This document shows, piece after piece, positions 1 to 12,389 of a stretch of DNA of 64,000 bases. Location: positions 16,047,858 through 16,111,857 of the forward strand of contig NC_045144.1 of the NCBI RefSeq assembly GCF_008831285.2, read 5' to 3'. Made by a program: the position numbers and the translations under genes. Each line of letters starts with the position of its first letter. Position 1 is the first letter of the stretch. Source of the DNA: Nymphaea colorata (taxonomy: Eukaryota; Streptophyta; Magnoliopsida; Nymphaeales; Nymphaeaceae). The notes beneath the pieces are model-generated. The model ran no database searches. It saw nothing but the letters and a program-made list of their open reading frames with translations, and was not told where the DNA came from.

Positions 1-1104
1 GCTGAATTACCAACTTTGCTCGATTCAAGTCATACATAATTATTTTGGCCTCAACACCCATATCTTTCTTCTTGTTTTATTGAGTTATTGTTTATTCCAA
101 ATTAAATATCAATTTTTACTTACTCAAGTATACTTCATTTTCAATCATCGAATATGTGATTTTAGTTTATTGAACCTATATGTATCAAGCATCATGCATT
201 TATTATATTTTACTTGAGGTCTAATCCTTTCAAAGTTAAGATTCTTCATAAGTGATAAATTGCTCATAATTATATTTTCCTATATTATTAACTTGATGTC
301 TTGCTATAAAAATCACTATTTACCAATCATTTTTCTTTTTCAATTATGAATATTTCGAGACATTTCTAAATTGCTTTTGCGGCATACATTTTTTCTTTCA
401 CAATCATCATTGTCCATAGAAAAAGTGATCATATCCCAATTAAATCAACTCAACTACTAAGCTAAATATTTGATCAAGCGCAATCTAGGTGCTAGGTTCG
501 AAGTATTCTAAAGTTAGCTCAACCTGGTCGCCAGGAGGAAATTTTTATGAAGCAAGCGCAACTTGGTCATTTGGCCAAGGGCCTTTCAAAACAAGCTCAA
601 ACAAAATACTAGTTTGGGGAATTTTAACAAGTTCAAATCCCAACCTTTGGTGAAAACAAAAATTTCATAAAAAGGCACTCGAGGTGATAGGAAGTTTTCT
701 TGTCACAACAAATGAAGGAGCAATAGGGTTTCATTCCTTGCTTCAATAGAGGTATTTGAGGAGATGAGGGTTCTTTCCTGGCATTGCCACTTGTTATGGA
801 GCCACCCATTTAGGAAATGGGTAAAACATGAAATTATGGACAAAAGAGCAACTCATGCAGGTAAAGGGGTTAAACTTGCAATGCAAGCCAAAGCAACCCA
901 TTCACGGGGGTTAAACATGAATTTGACATCGGCAAACCCGTGCAGTTGAGGGGTTAAACATGCAACATAAACTCAAAAAACTCATTCAGGTAAATGGGTT
1001 AAGCCTGAAGCATGATTCCAAAAATGTTTCGTTTGAAAAATTCAGGGTGATAATGTTTGTCACTAAGCATGGCTAGTGCCGGCTTAGTAACAAAGAGAGA
1101 CACC
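1..1104 (+). mobile_element. 3' interior end of a non-autonomous Tat-like LTR element (copy 1)
   Basis: This stretch is almost identical to 11591-12694 at a constant offset of 11590; I count about four substitutions by eye. It lies directly before an LTR start (TGTTATCACCCC at 1105) and its last bases resemble the polypurine side of the minus-strand element (shared GTCACTAAGCATGG, then a degraded AAAGAG tract). I read it as the non-coding 3' interior of a unit whose left part lies outside the window. The only open frame, about 60 codons at 764-949, has no recognisable domain and recurs identically in the second copy simply because the DNA does. Confidence 0.75.
800..1012 (+). repeat. Short repeats built on GGGGTTAAAC next to the LTR (copy 1)
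   Basis: A motif of the form ACYCATKCAGGTAAAGGGGTTAAAC recurs several times at irregular spacing of roughly 50 bases. It mixes a CAGGTAA half and a GGGTTAAAC half. The same array is at 12390-12602 and, reverse-complemented, at 19260-19470 beside the minus-strand element's PPT. It is therefore a conserved part of the 3' untranslated interior of this element family. Function unknown. Confidence 0.65.
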
Positions 1105-1868
1105 TGTTATCACCCCAAATTTTTTCAAAAATACTATATTCAGATTTAATCCTAGACCCAAAACAAATTTGCAACTATTCGATCTAAAATGAATTTTTAA
1201 ACTCATGTTTAAATCCAAATCAAACAATTCAAACTCAAAATCCAAAATCAAGTTCAAAACGACAAAGTTTGGTACTGTGAGCGTTGCTCACATGCACAAA
1301 CCTCTCCACTATTTTATGCTTTGTCATCGTACCAAAATATGTTTTTGAAGCTTAAAACACATCGGTGGCTAATTGAACCAAATCTGGATTCAAAAAGGAG
1401 CCCAAAGTAACCCAAAATAGAACAAAAACTTTTCTTTTACACATTTTAAATTAAAAAAAAAAGTTTTATGCTTCTTATATAAACAACAATTTTTAATTTA
1501 CTTTATTAGATTTTATTTGATTATATATATTTTTTAAAAAATTAGTATTTGAGCACTGCGCGTGCACAATCGCCTTGCCCGATTGCACGGGCTCGCCTGC
1601 GATCCCACGTAACGCGACAACGCGTTGTGCTGTCGCGCATGACCGCACGTGCATGTCATCGTCACAACGCGCGACTGCATGTGCCATGCATGGGAGCACA
1701 CCCTCAAGCGCAAAAATGCGTTGCATGCATTGCCAAACTCATTTTCCTTCAAAATTGACCGTTAAGGGTGATTTTGAGCATTTTAAGTGGGGATTAGTGT
1801 GCCTACCTTCAAAAATGAATTTTCAGGTTAATGGTCAATCATACTCATTTTAAATTCATTTCTTTTTC
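1105..1868 (+). mobile_element. LTR2, 5' fragment (left LTR of the non-autonomous unit)
   Basis: It begins TGTTATCACCCC and matches the start of the complete LTR2 at 12695-13458. Homology stops abruptly at about 1868-1871, where reverse transcriptase coding sequence begins in mid-domain. The rest of this LTR2 resumes at 9414 after a nested element. About 14 differences from the second copy were counted by eye, most of them clustered in a GC-rich, CpG-rich block at 1558-1700. About 780 bases of LTR2 (equivalent to 13459-14240) are missing between the two halves. Confidence 0.75.
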
Positions 1869-2397
1869 AAAGGGCTATGGCAGCTATTTTTCATGACCAA
1901 ATGCATCAAATCATGGATGCATATGTAGATGATCTACTAATTAAGTCAAAAACAAGGGAGAATCACATCAACATTCTCTCTCAAGTTTTTGATAGACTCT
2001 TACAATACAAACTTAGATTGAATCCACAAAAATGTGTATTTGGTGTGGAATCCGGTAAGCTTTTGGGATTTATGGTCAGCCAAAAGGGAATCGAGATGGA
2101 TCCTTCCAAAGCAAAGGCGATCATCGAAATGTCACCCCCAACAATTCTTAAGGAGCTACGCAGCTTGCAAGGCAGAATTCAGTCAATCAGAAGGTTTATA
2201 TCTAATCTCGCCATGAGGTGCGAACCCTTCAACCATTTACTGCGGAAAGGAGTCAAATTTGAATGGGGGCATGAATGTCAAGCCTCATTCGAAAAGATCA
2301 AGAAGTATCTTCTTTGCCCACCAATTTTAAAACCTCCAATTTTAGGGGAACCTCTACTCCTTTACATCACAGTTAACGATTCAGCCTGTGGTGGCTC
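1868..2397 (+). pseudogene. Tat-type reverse transcriptase, C-terminal half
   Basis: RNA-dependent DNA polymerase fragment of the nested element's pol. It opens in mid-domain with QRAMAAIFHDQ, the segment that follows the MPFGLKNAGATYQ motif in the minus-strand copy. The catalytic YVDD box is intact at 1922-1933. It is followed by LLIKSK, LNPQKCVFGV, LLGFMVS and the thumb segment FISNLAMRCEPFNHLLRKG. The frame is lost by a small indel near 2391-2397, after which coding continues one frame over. The start near 1877 is only the first in-frame ATG after a deletion junction, so no functional start exists. The protein lacks fingers and half of the palm and cannot be active. Confidence 0.85.
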
Positions 2398-3617
2398 AAT
2401 ATGAAGAAGGATGCCGAATAGAACATGCCATTTATTACATCAGTAAGACATTTGTGCAGAATGAAAAGAACTACTCGCACATGGAAAAAACTTGCTTACC
2501 CTTGGTGTGGATGTGTCAAAAATTAAGGCATTATCTTTTGGCTTGTGAAATTAAAATTTTATCCAAACTTAATCCACTCAAATATATCCTCGAACAGCCA
2601 TTTCTGAATGGAAGGATAGCAAAGTGGCAGGTTTTGCTGATTTAATATGATTTGGAATATGTGTCACAAAAATCAATCAAGGGGCAAGCCATTGCAGACC
2701 AATTGGCAGATTTTCCTCTATATGAAGAAATTAGAACAAATGATGATTTTCCAGATGAGCAAATCCTGACAACTGAACCAGAGCCGATTTGGGAGATGTA
2801 CTTTGATGGATCTAAGAGCACAGCTGGGGCAGGCATTGGGATACTTTTCATTACACCAGAAAGGGAAATGATTCTTTACTCTCTCAAATTGAATTTTTTC
2901 TGCACGCATAATATGGCAGAGTATGAGGCCCTAATCCAAGGACTCAAAATGTTGCTCAAATTTAAAGTGCAGAGAGTTCACATTTTTGGAGATTCTCTCT
3001 TATCTGTCAGTCAGGTCAATGGAGATTGGCAAGTCAAAGATAAAAAATTGATCCCATATCAAGAGTTAGCAGCTTCCCTCTTAAGACAGTTCGAGGAATG
3101 TCAACTCTTACATGTCAAAAGAAAATTTAACCCAATAGCAGACGGTTTAGCCAGTTTAGGCTCTACCATTGCCTTCAAACCTGGAGAATCTATCAGATCT
3201 TTTGAAGTTGGAAGACTCGAACAACCATCTTTTGTCATACCAGAACAGGTGTTGCAAGCAGAAAGTAGAGAAACACCATGGTATCAGAACATCAAGGATT
3301 TTCTCCAAACTGGAACACTTCCACCAGAAATGTCTCGAAAAGAGCAAAGAGTTTTGAGACACATGTCTTCAAGATATTTCATTCTAGCCGACATCCTATA
3401 CAGAAGAGGATTCAGCACAGAATATGCTAGATGTCTCGATGCAAATGAGGCACTAGAAGTCATTCAAGAAGACCATGAAGGAATTTGTGGGGGACATGTA
3501 GGGTATCAGACCCTCGTCAAGCAGATAGTCAGAGCAGGGTACTATTGGCCCACAATGCAAAGATACTGTCACCAATTTGTCAAGAAATGCATCAAATGTC
3601 AGTTGCATGCACCATAA
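2388..3617 (+). pseudogene. RNase H region, second RNase H and integrase zinc finger
   Basis: This continues pol in one frame, with a stop at 2643-2645 where the minus-strand relative has CAA for Gln. The first part is the RT-linked RNase H (HAIYYISKTF, then LPLVWMCQKLRHYL). From about 2796 a second RNase H begins: MYFDGSKSTAGAGIGI, then HNMAEYEALIQGL and FGDSLLSVSQVNG. An RNase H of this type downstream of the first is characteristic of Tat/Ogre lineage elements. The end (about 3440-3610) is the integrase HHCC finger: H in QEDHEGICGGH, then CIKCQ. A TAA at 3615-3617 separates it from the integrase core in the same frame. Confidence 0.85.
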
Positions 3618-4526
3618 ATTCATGCTCCAGCAGCGTACCTTCATTCGGTCAGCTCACCATGGCCATTCTCCATGTGGGCCTTCGACGTAGTCGGTCCAAT
3701 CAATCCACCTGCCTCAAATGGACACAGGTATTTTCTTGCAGCTACAAATTACTTCACCAAATGGGTGGAAGCGATCACTTTAAAAACAGTCGAAGGACAA
3801 CACGTAGTGTCCTTCATTCATAATAATCTTTTGTGTAGATTTGGCATCCCGCATGATATCGTTTCTGATAACGGTACTCATTTCAAAAATGAGAAAATGC
3901 GCAATCTTTGTCACAAACACAAAATACAACATCACTTTTCTGCCCCATATTACCCTCAAGGTAATGGTCAGGCAGAAGCAACCAACAAGATTTTGATTCG
4001 TGTCTTAGAGAGTACAGTTGAAACAGGCCGAGATTGGCACGAGAAAATGCACAATGCACTTTGGGCGTATCGATCCACAATTCGGACACCCACCAATGCT
4101 ACACCAGCAGAATTAGTATATGGAACAGAAATTGTCCTTCCATTACATGTCCAAAAACCAGCAATGAAATTTGCTGCTCTCATTGAACTCCCAATTAGCA
4201 AATATCAAAAAAAGAGACTTGCTCAATTAGACCTCTTAGACGAGAAAAGACTACAAGCGGCAGAGCATGCCGAAGTCTATCGTAAGAGAGTCGCCCGACA
4301 TTATGCCAAATCAGTCATTGAAAGAAAATTTCAGGTAAATGATTTTGTTTTAAGATCCATAGTTCCACTCAGGAGTAGACCCAAAGGAAAATGGATGCCG
4401 AACTGGGAAGGACCATATGTTGTCAAAGAGGTTCTACGTCACAATTCTTATCGACTGATTGATGCCGATGGGGTTGAAATCCCCGATCCAATTAATGCTT
4501 TGCATCTCAAAAAATTCTATACTTGA
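3618..4526 (+). pseudogene. Integrase core and C-terminal domain of the nested Tat element
   Basis: It is in frame with the preceding segment beyond one stop. The DDE catalytic residues are visible: Asp in FDVVGP (3684-3686), Asp in VSDNGTHF (3868-3870) and Glu in GNGQAEATNK (3975-3977). It then reads HEKMHNALWAYRSTIRTPTN, TPAELVYGTE and a C-terminal region ending NWEGPYVVKEVLRHNSYRL and NALHLKKFYT. The open segment from 3672 is 284 residues and reaches the natural polyprotein end at 4526. The domain looks well preserved but has no in-frame connection to gag or RT. Confidence 0.85.
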
Positions 4527-5571
4527 ATTTGCAATTCAAAAAAAAAAAAAAATTTCAAAATAGTTGTGCTTTGATAAGCATGTTTGTAACAATTTTCAAA
4601 CCAACTAAGGGGCATGGTATCCCTTAGGGAAAAGTTTCAAAAATGCATCAAAATTTTCAAACTCAACCCATGTCTTGAGGACAATTGCAAGGGCATCGTC
4701 TTGAAATAGGCAAGAAATTTCACAGACATTGAGGGACTAATGTATAGTAATTAATGTTGGTCCCGACAATCGGCATTTGTAAAGGTCTAGCATGAGATGC
4801 TATAAGAAAAAGTCTTGTCACTTAAAAGACCTTGGCAAGATGCTAGAAAAAGCTATCAAGCGAAATGAGTTGAGAATGAGCTCGGGGTGAGTGTAGTTGT
4901 TCCTCTGGTTCAAAGCTCAGTAGGCGCGGGTGGGCATATGACCTATGCTTACGCCGTGAAGCTAAAAAGCAATCCATGAACATTTTGCTTATATTAAGTC
5001 TCCTAAAGCCTTCTGAATTCGAGCAAGTAAGCCCGGGGAGTGTTTTACATTTGGTACCCTGAGGCCAATTGGTCTAGGAGTTACCGGCCCAAAGCTTGTT
5101 ACAAGGGTTCAGAAGAAAGCCCGATAGACTTGATATTACACAAAGCAAACTACACAAAACCGCCAAAGCGGTGGAACTCCGTAGTAACTTTTGGGGTGGT
5201 GAGGAATTTCTCCCAAGAGTGAAGGGTGGCTCAAAAAGAAAATCAAAATTCAAAAGCAAAAGCGAGTATGTGAAAAACTAAGTAAAAGGAGAGAAAAAGC
5301 ACTTGCCAATGGTTTAGAAGGCATCGAGGGCAAATTTCTCCAAGCATCAAATGCAAAAACTTTCACAATTACAAAATTTTTCAACCAACATTAATTCCTC
5401 TACAAAGTCTCCAATGAGATGGAGAAAAATCTTCTTATTTCAGGTCTATGCCTAGCATTTCCCCTCGAGCGAGGATGGTTCAACATCATTTGAAAAATGG
5501 ATTTTCCAAGCGATTTGCAAAAATTTGGTGCGTGAATCTTTGCTATTAAGCAAATTATTCAATTTGCTTAA
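4527..5571 (+). mobile_element. 3' non-coding interior of the nested Tat element
   Basis: About 1 kb without a supported gene lies between the integrase stop and the polypurine tract. It starts with an A-rich run. Small open frames near 5040-5280 show no domain and overlap on both strands. A long 3' untranslated stretch is usual in Tat elements. Confidence 0.7.
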
Positions 5572-5588
5572 CAGCAAAGAGGGGCATC
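5572..5588 (+). promoter_or_regulatory. Polypurine tract of the nested Tat element
   Basis: CAGCAAAGAGGGGCATC sits directly before the LTR1 start TGTTAACACCCC. The minus-strand element has AATAAAGAGGGGCATC in the same position before its own LTR, which supports this as the plus-strand DNA priming site. Confidence 0.75.
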
Positions 5589-8500
5589 TGTTAACACCCC
5601 AAATTTTTCCACATCAAAATTGAAGCAATGTGAAAATTTCACAAAAGAATTGTGAAAATTTGCAATTTCAAAGCCAATTTCGAATCTAAAGAACAATTAG
5701 ATTCAAATCGTGAATTTAACCCGATACATGAATCCCAATGCAGGATTACGAGTCCAAATTCAATTGCAAATGTCATTTGAAATCCAAATCCAATTGCAAA
5801 ATGCAAATTTTGACTTAGATCCAAGAATTGGATCTAATTCAGTCTAAAATGCTACGTGGGACCCACGTGTGGGCCCCACCTAGCCCGTGTGGTCAAGAGC
5901 CCCCCCCAGGGGCCATGCCCCCTCCACGTCAAAAAAATAATAAATAAATATTTTCTCTCAAATTAATTGAAGAAAAGTCATTTTCAAGAAGAAATAAAGG
6001 AGAAACCTAGGAAAAGAGAGACATTTATGTCTCTCTCTCTTCTTTAACCAGGTCCTCCTTAAAGAAAAAAATCATTTTCAAGGAAGCAATTACTAGACTG
6101 GTCAAACTCACCTAACCTACTTAATCCAAGTAGGTTTGACCCGAGTGCACTCAAATGTGGTGCCAATTCCAGCTAGGTTCGGTCACCATGGGCTCAACAC
6201 AGTCAAAACGTAAGTCTGTCTCATGATCCAATTAATGGACGAAAATAGACTTTGACCGAACCAAACCCACTTTGACTAAACTCAGTCAAAGTACAACTTA
6301 GCTCAATTAAGAGCTTTCTTGACCCAAATTTATCAAATTACCTCAAATAAAGTCAAACTACTTGCAAATGAGCTTTGACTTTGGTCAATTGGTCGAAATT
6401 GATCAATTTGGACAATTTTGCCCTTCTGCGGTCAACTTAAGATTAAAAAGCTTAAAATGGTTTATGAAAGGCAAATAAACATTTGAATTTGTCAAATGCA
6501 TGAATCAAATACCAAATTTAAATTGAATTTCTCAAGTGAAAGTTTGATTCAGTTGAAATCCATTTTCAATCAAGTTTTGGACGAAAATATCATTTTCGAA
6601 CCAAATTTGATAAAATTTTTAAATTTTATTAAAATTTAAATTTAATTATCATAATTCAATGGCATTTGGAGCTTAGTAACTAGGTTTTAACCTTATAAGC
6701 TTGATTTCAAACAAAAAATAAATAAATAGTACAAAATAAGGGCAAAACCCTGTGCAAGGGCATTTTCGTCCAAAATTTTGGTCAAAATGGTCACCTAGGT
6801 CTGAACCCATGTTGACCAAACCTAGCCCAGCCCACCTAGCTCGTGGAAATGGGCTGAGAAATGGTCAATTAGAGCCTTTAAAGTCTATTTAACTCATTTT
6901 ACAAGTCCCCAAGGTCTTAAGCAAGTTCCCAAGATGAGTTAAGAAGGTGGTTGAACCCACCTCCTCCTCTATATAAACCTCCCCTTGGCCACCAAGGGGG
7001 GGGACGAAATTTTGGAGCATTCTATCAAATTGCTGCAGCCAAGGAGCTAGGAGGGAGAAGCAAAGGAAGAGAGAAGAGGTTCGTCCAAGCTCCCTTCCCC
7101 TTTTTCTCCCATTCTCTTCTTCACTTTCTTCTATTCTCCCCATTGATTTTGCTAAGTTAGGGTGCTTAAGTGAACCCTTACTTAGGATTTTCGTGGTGAG
7201 AAGCCCTCTTTACCACTCCAAATTCCAGCAAGCAAGCTATTTCTTATTCTAGCTTTGCTAAGCTTGAATCCACGGTTGGATTCTTGCTTAGGATTGCTTG
7301 AGTTAGAAAACCAGTGAAGACGAAGGACAAACATCAAGACCGACCGCAAGGTAGGTGATCTTAACTCACTTCTCTTCTACTTTAGCTTATTGTTGATTTA
7401 TTTTAATTCCAGCAATTAGTGGGAGGGTTTATTTTCATTTGCTTACGGCTGGGAATGATGTCCAGCTAAGGGAAACCTACGCTTCAATGTACATGTTAAT
7501 GCATAATGCATGCATATGTCGGTTTTTCTTAAATATGAACCCAAGTATCAAATTTTGAAATGGGCCCCAAGGCCACGTCCCTTTCAAAGGAATCAACTTA
7601 ATACCATTTTGAACTCCCTACTAGGAGAGAATCCCACGGTGAGAGAGTGATTTTGCTACATCACGTATATGATGAAAATGCCTATAAGGGATGGATACGT
7701 TTTTATGAATGTGATCCACCATTGCATGGCGAAATGATGACGAATAAGCTTGAGTATTGTTTTATTTTCTTTCTTATTCACAGTCATTTTGATTCATGTC
7801 TTTCAATTTAATTAATCAAGGGTAGTAGGGAAGATTTGAAACAAGTTTTCAATCTTCCTACATAAAAGAACCCAGCCATGAATCATCATGATTCATGAGT
7901 CATGCGGTCCCTTGATAAAATTTCATTTTGAAAAGTAAGGTACGTATATGTATACATTGTTATATATGTACATATATGTATCCGATTTCTTGTCAAAAAT
8001 TACATTCCTCCCTCAAAATCAGGTTGGAACATGTTTTCAAACCGGTTTTTAAGGAAATGGGCCATTTTTATTGATTTTCCTAGTGCAAGACTATGAATCA
8101 TTTTCATTTCATTTTTACTTAATTTCAGCAAATCCATACGTAAGATGTATGTATGTTGTTGAAATCAGATCATGTTTCATAGGAATTGGTTTAAGAATGT
8201 CAAAGTTTACATATTTGAAATACCAACTATCCTATAATCATCCAAAAGAGTTGACGATTTCATTACTATCAAATCTGGAATTTGAATCTATTTGAAAGAC
8301 TTGTCATTTCCATCTAAGAAACAACATATTTATTGGAATCAATGTCGACAATTTTCAGCTATTTAAATCAACACAATGTCTGATTTTTAGCTATTTTGAG
8401 ACAAAAGTGGATGTTCTTCACGTCTCCCATCCATTTCAAAAATTTAACTTGACATCATTTATATATTTTCACCATTTTGATAATTTTATGTCAAGCCTCA

Positions 8501-9413
8501 AGCTTATGGACTACATCTCTAATTCATGTGCTTAATCATATAATGAGCATATATAGAGAAAGTCCTACATTTTAATCAATCTTCATGCATAGATTGTATG
8601 ACGTGCAATATGGACTTTGAGAGATTATGAGGGAGTGAAGAATGTATGTTTCATATGAATGAATCTTGAGGGATTATGAGAGAGAGAAGAATGAATGTTC
8701 CATATAGTTTCCATTCTCGTTTCATGCATTTACTTTCACTCAAAATCAATGGCACCACATGCACATTCTCAAGAAATTAAGTGATTCAAATTTAAGTTGC
8801 AAAAAGTGACCAAGTCATATTGCAATGAGAATTTGTAAACCTCACTTAACTTCAAAAGAAAACACAAGCAATGCATTCATAATCTTTTGGCCAAAGTGCA
8901 TTTGAAAAACAACATGTTTTCTAACAATTTGGAACCTATGTTCTTTCAAAAGAATGAATTCTACAAATCACATGATTTGACAAAAGAAGAGTTCAAAATC
9001 AATTTTTATCATAAGATGATCATCATCATCTAGAGTTCACAACAAAGAACTCAATTCCAAATCTTCAAAAATCCTCAAGAATTATGTGTTTCAAATAACA
9101 CCAAAACAAAGGTTTTTAAACCAACTTGAAAACCCCCAATATTCAAATTCATTTATTCAAAAAAATGAATTTCGGTTCTTGAATCCAAAACCTCAATGCA
9201 TAAGCATATAAGACTTACATCAATAACTCGTATATGATCTAAATGATCCTTAGTCCTTGGTCTAATTACTCCTGTTAAAGGCGGCATGAATGGTTGGACC
9301 TCGTACCGACGAGCGGATCCCTTTCTCTTGAAAATTTTCTCAAAACCCCAATTTTAAAAGAATTTTGCTGACTCGCATTTCGACCTCCTTGAAAAAGGAG
9401 TGGGGTGCGAACA
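5589..9413 (+). mobile_element. LTR1, complete 3' LTR (about 3.8 kb) of the nested Tat element
   Basis: It runs from TGTTAACACCCC to GGGGTGCGAACA, so it has TG...CA ends. The left edge is fixed by the PPT and the right edge by the return of LTR2 sequence at 9414. A TATA box lies at 6970-6977. Its last 150 bases resemble the LTR2 end in layout (attactcctg...cgtaccgac...ggatcc, then a purine-rich stretch before GCGAACA), so LTR1 and LTR2 are related families with different U3 regions. No coding sequence is supported inside it. Confidence 0.8.
6970..6977 (+). promoter_or_regulatory. TATA box of LTR1
   Basis: TATATAAA lies in a C-rich context about 1.38 kb into LTR1. Transcription would start roughly 30 bases downstream, near 7005. 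This position is inferred, not measured. Confidence 0.5.
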
Positions 9414-10613
9414 CATACCCAACGGTGGAAGAAACATACCCTTGTAACAAACCAAATAATAACATTCTATGTTTATATATAAATCATATTTTACAAAAGA
9501 TTTTTGAAAGCAAATACCTTCTCTAATGTGACCTTGAAGACTTACCTTAGGCTCTTGCATGAGTCCAAGCTCCTTGCTGGCCTACCTCAAACTTCAAGTC
9601 GGTTATTTTCATTTTTTGATTTCTGATCAGATATGTATGTATATACATGTTATATATATATATGTGCACATGATAATTTGCTTCATTCTCTTTCTATGTT
9701 TCCATATTTTACAAATTTCCATACATACATGAATACATGTATATATGTGTTCTATTTTCCCTTTCTAAAATCTTCTATTTCTCTTTTCAAGAAAATTATC
9801 TTCTCTTACAAATTTTCTTATATATACACATACATATGTATATATACATATTTCTCTTTACCTCTAAAATCTCTCTTTCTATTCAAAACAATATCGTTTT
9901 CACAAACTTTCATATATATGCACATATGTGATGATATGTACATGTATACGTACATCTTTTTCTATCTCTTTCTCTCTCTCTCTTTCTTTTCGAGAGTATT
10001 TCATCTTTTCCATTCTTTTGACATTTTCCTTTTAGATCTTTTTATTTACCGACTTCACTAAGACAAAAAATCAAGTAATGACCCAATATTAGATTCATGC
10101 TTGATGGTATATAACCTCAATCAGTTTTAAAAAACTTTTCCTTCTTGTATATGATAATTATGAAAACAAAAATCTTAAATGTATGTAATGGTAGGAATGC
10201 TTTTAGATATTTTAGATAAATGTTATGGTAGAAATAAATGATTTTCCTTTCCAATCATACAAGATCAATGCATTCAAGCATTCACACTCACTTAATATCA
10301 CTTATGATCACAAGCACCTCTCTAAATAACTTAAGCAAGATGAGATAGAGCTCTAACTAGGTAGTAACCGAATTAGAGAAAAATCTCAAATCTACTTAAA
10401 GTCTTAAGAGAAACACTAAAATGAAAAAGATGTTTAATCCAAAATAAAATACATCGATAATAAACATAGTCATTAGATTGATTACCCCCGATAAAAGAGT
10501 CGGGAACGGTCGATCCTCGCACCGATGGGCTAGTCTCTTTCTCTCTCCTTTTTAAAATAAAACTCATTTTTCTAGAGACTGCTAAAACCAAAAGAAATTT
10601 TGGGATGCAAACA
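9414..10613 (+). mobile_element. LTR2, 3' fragment resuming after the nested insertion
   Basis: It begins CATACCCAACGGTGG, matching LTR2 at 14242 onward and the minus-strand LTR2 near 17083 read in reverse. It ends TTGGGATGCAAACA at 10613, the expected CA terminus. It contains AT-microsatellite and pyrimidine-rich stretches also present in the other LTR2 copies. The 142-codon open frame at 9633-10061 is low-complexity Tyr/Phe/Ser-rich translation of that DNA, not a gene. Confidence 0.8.
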
Positions 10614-10615
10614 GA

Positions 10616-10634
10616 TGGTGACCGTGATAGGACC
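10616..10634 (+). promoter_or_regulatory. Primer-binding site, copy 1
   Basis: TGGTGACCGTGATAGGACC begins two bases after the LTR2 end. The parallel site at 22873 reads TGGAGACTGTGATGGGACC. Starting with TGG and directly following an LTR is what a tRNA 3'-end complement should do. I cannot assign the tRNA. Confidence 0.65.
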
Positions 10635-12389
10635 TGTCATCATTTGGCTATGTTTGCTCTTCTATTTACTTTAATCATCATCTTAAGAAATATTACATTA
10701 AAGACAACTGATTTTGCATGTTTGCTTATATTTCAAAAACTTCTAATACCTATTTATCCTGGTCATCATGTTGTCGGGCTTGGTCTTAAGCGATAACACA
10801 TGACTAAGCCATACAACTAGACCACATCATGTTGCCGGGCTTGGTCCAATACCTATGTTTGTTAGTACCATGAGTGTTAACTTGTGGTATATCAACAAGT
10901 GTCCAAAAAGAAGTTGATGAACCTTATCCTTAGTTGCCAAATGAAAGAGTCTACGCTTGTATTGAGCCTCTTGGCTAAAGTATATTGACGTATCTTATAT
11001 GAGATAATCATAATTGATCAAACCAAACTCAATTAGGGTCCAAATCCTTTTCCAAATATATGCATGATAAATGTGCTTTTTGAAAATATTGGATATTTAA
11101 CATTGTATTATGATTGCATGTGCATCTTCCACAATCTTTGATCACTTTAATAATTTTACATTTCATCTTCCTCATTTAAATCAATGACTTCTTCGATCAT
11201 CTCTATATAATCTTCAACATGACCACGTCATAACATCATGCTTTGACCCTACTATCTAAATGACATTGATTTTTCAAATACTGTCATTCAGCAAATTTAT
11301 TTTTTAGAATTACTTCAAGATCTACATTTGATCATACTTTACCAATCTTTGCTTGACTTAGGACATGCATTCCTTTTGCCCTCATTTTAGCCAAACATTT
11401 TTTCAAGCTTCAATACTTATGTTGTGTCTTTCCTTATATTGTACTACTTCTACAATTTCATTGGATCATCAATTATTCATTGACAAGTTTTTTTTTGTAG
11501 AGTTGCTTCGAAATATATATTTTATTATACATTGTCAATCCCTTATTTCTTGTCCGACCTCATATTCTTGAACATGATAGTCATCTATTGGCTGAATTAC
11601 CAACTTTGCTCGATTCAAGTCATACATAATTATTTTGGCCTCAACACCCATATCTTTCTTCTTGTTTTATTGAGTTATTGTTTATTCCAAATTAAATATC
11701 AATTTTTACTTACTCAAGTATACTTCATTTTCAATAATCGAATATGTGATTTTAGTTTATTGAACCTATATGTATCAAGCATCATGCATTTATTATATTT
11801 TACTTGAGGTCTAATCCTTTCAAAGTTAAGATTCTTCATAAGTGATAAATTGCTCATAATTATATTTTCCTATATTATTAACTTGATGTCTTGCTATAAA
11901 AATCACTATTTACGAATCATTTTTCTTTTTCAATTATGAATATTTCGAGACATTTCTAAATTGCTTTTGCGGCATACATTTTTTCTTTCACAATCATCAT
12001 TGTCCATAGAAAAAGTGATCATATCCCAATTAAATCAACTCAACTACTAAGCTAAATATTTGATCAAGCGCAATCTAGGTGCTAGGTTCGAAGTATTCTA
12101 AAGTTAGCTCAACCTGGTCGCCAGGAGGAAATTTTTATGAAGCAAGCGCAACTTGGTCATTTGGCCAAGGGCCTTTCAAAACAAGCTCAAACAAAATACT
12201 AGTTTGGGGAATTTTAACAAGTTCAAATCCCAACCTTTGGTGAAAACAAAAATTTCACAAAAAGGCACTCGAGGTGATAGGAAGTTTTCTTGTCACAACA
12301 AATGAAGGAGCAATAGGGTTTCATTCCTTGCTTCAATAGAGGTATTTGAGGAGATGAGGGTTCTTTCCTGGCATTGCCACTTGTTATGG

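Larger units (their letters stand above)
1868..9413 (+). mobile_element. Nested Ty3/gypsy Tat-type retrotransposon, 5'-truncated
   Basis: The order is RT (C-terminal half), RNase H region, second RNase H, integrase, 3' non-coding region, PPT, then a complete 3.8-kb LTR1 ending TGCGAACA at 9413. Its 5' LTR, gag, protease and the RT N-terminus are missing. Immediately after LTR1, at 9414, LTR2 sequence resumes with CATAC; the uninterrupted minus-strand LTR2 also reads CATACTCAACGG there. The element therefore inserted inside LTR2, and a later deletion removed its left part together with adjoining LTR2. The target-site copy on the left is lost, so a duplication cannot be shown. Confidence 0.85.

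Noticed and set aside
1549-1853. Overlapping Cys/Arg/His-rich open frames on both strands
   Set aside because: They come from the CpG-rich LTR block, overlap in several frames, and change between the two LTR copies without conserving any one frame.
9633-10061. 142-codon open frame in LTR2
   Set aside because: Translation is a Tyr/Ile/Phe/Ser-rich reading of TATATACA and CTTTCT repeats; it has no domain and is not kept in the other LTR2 copies.
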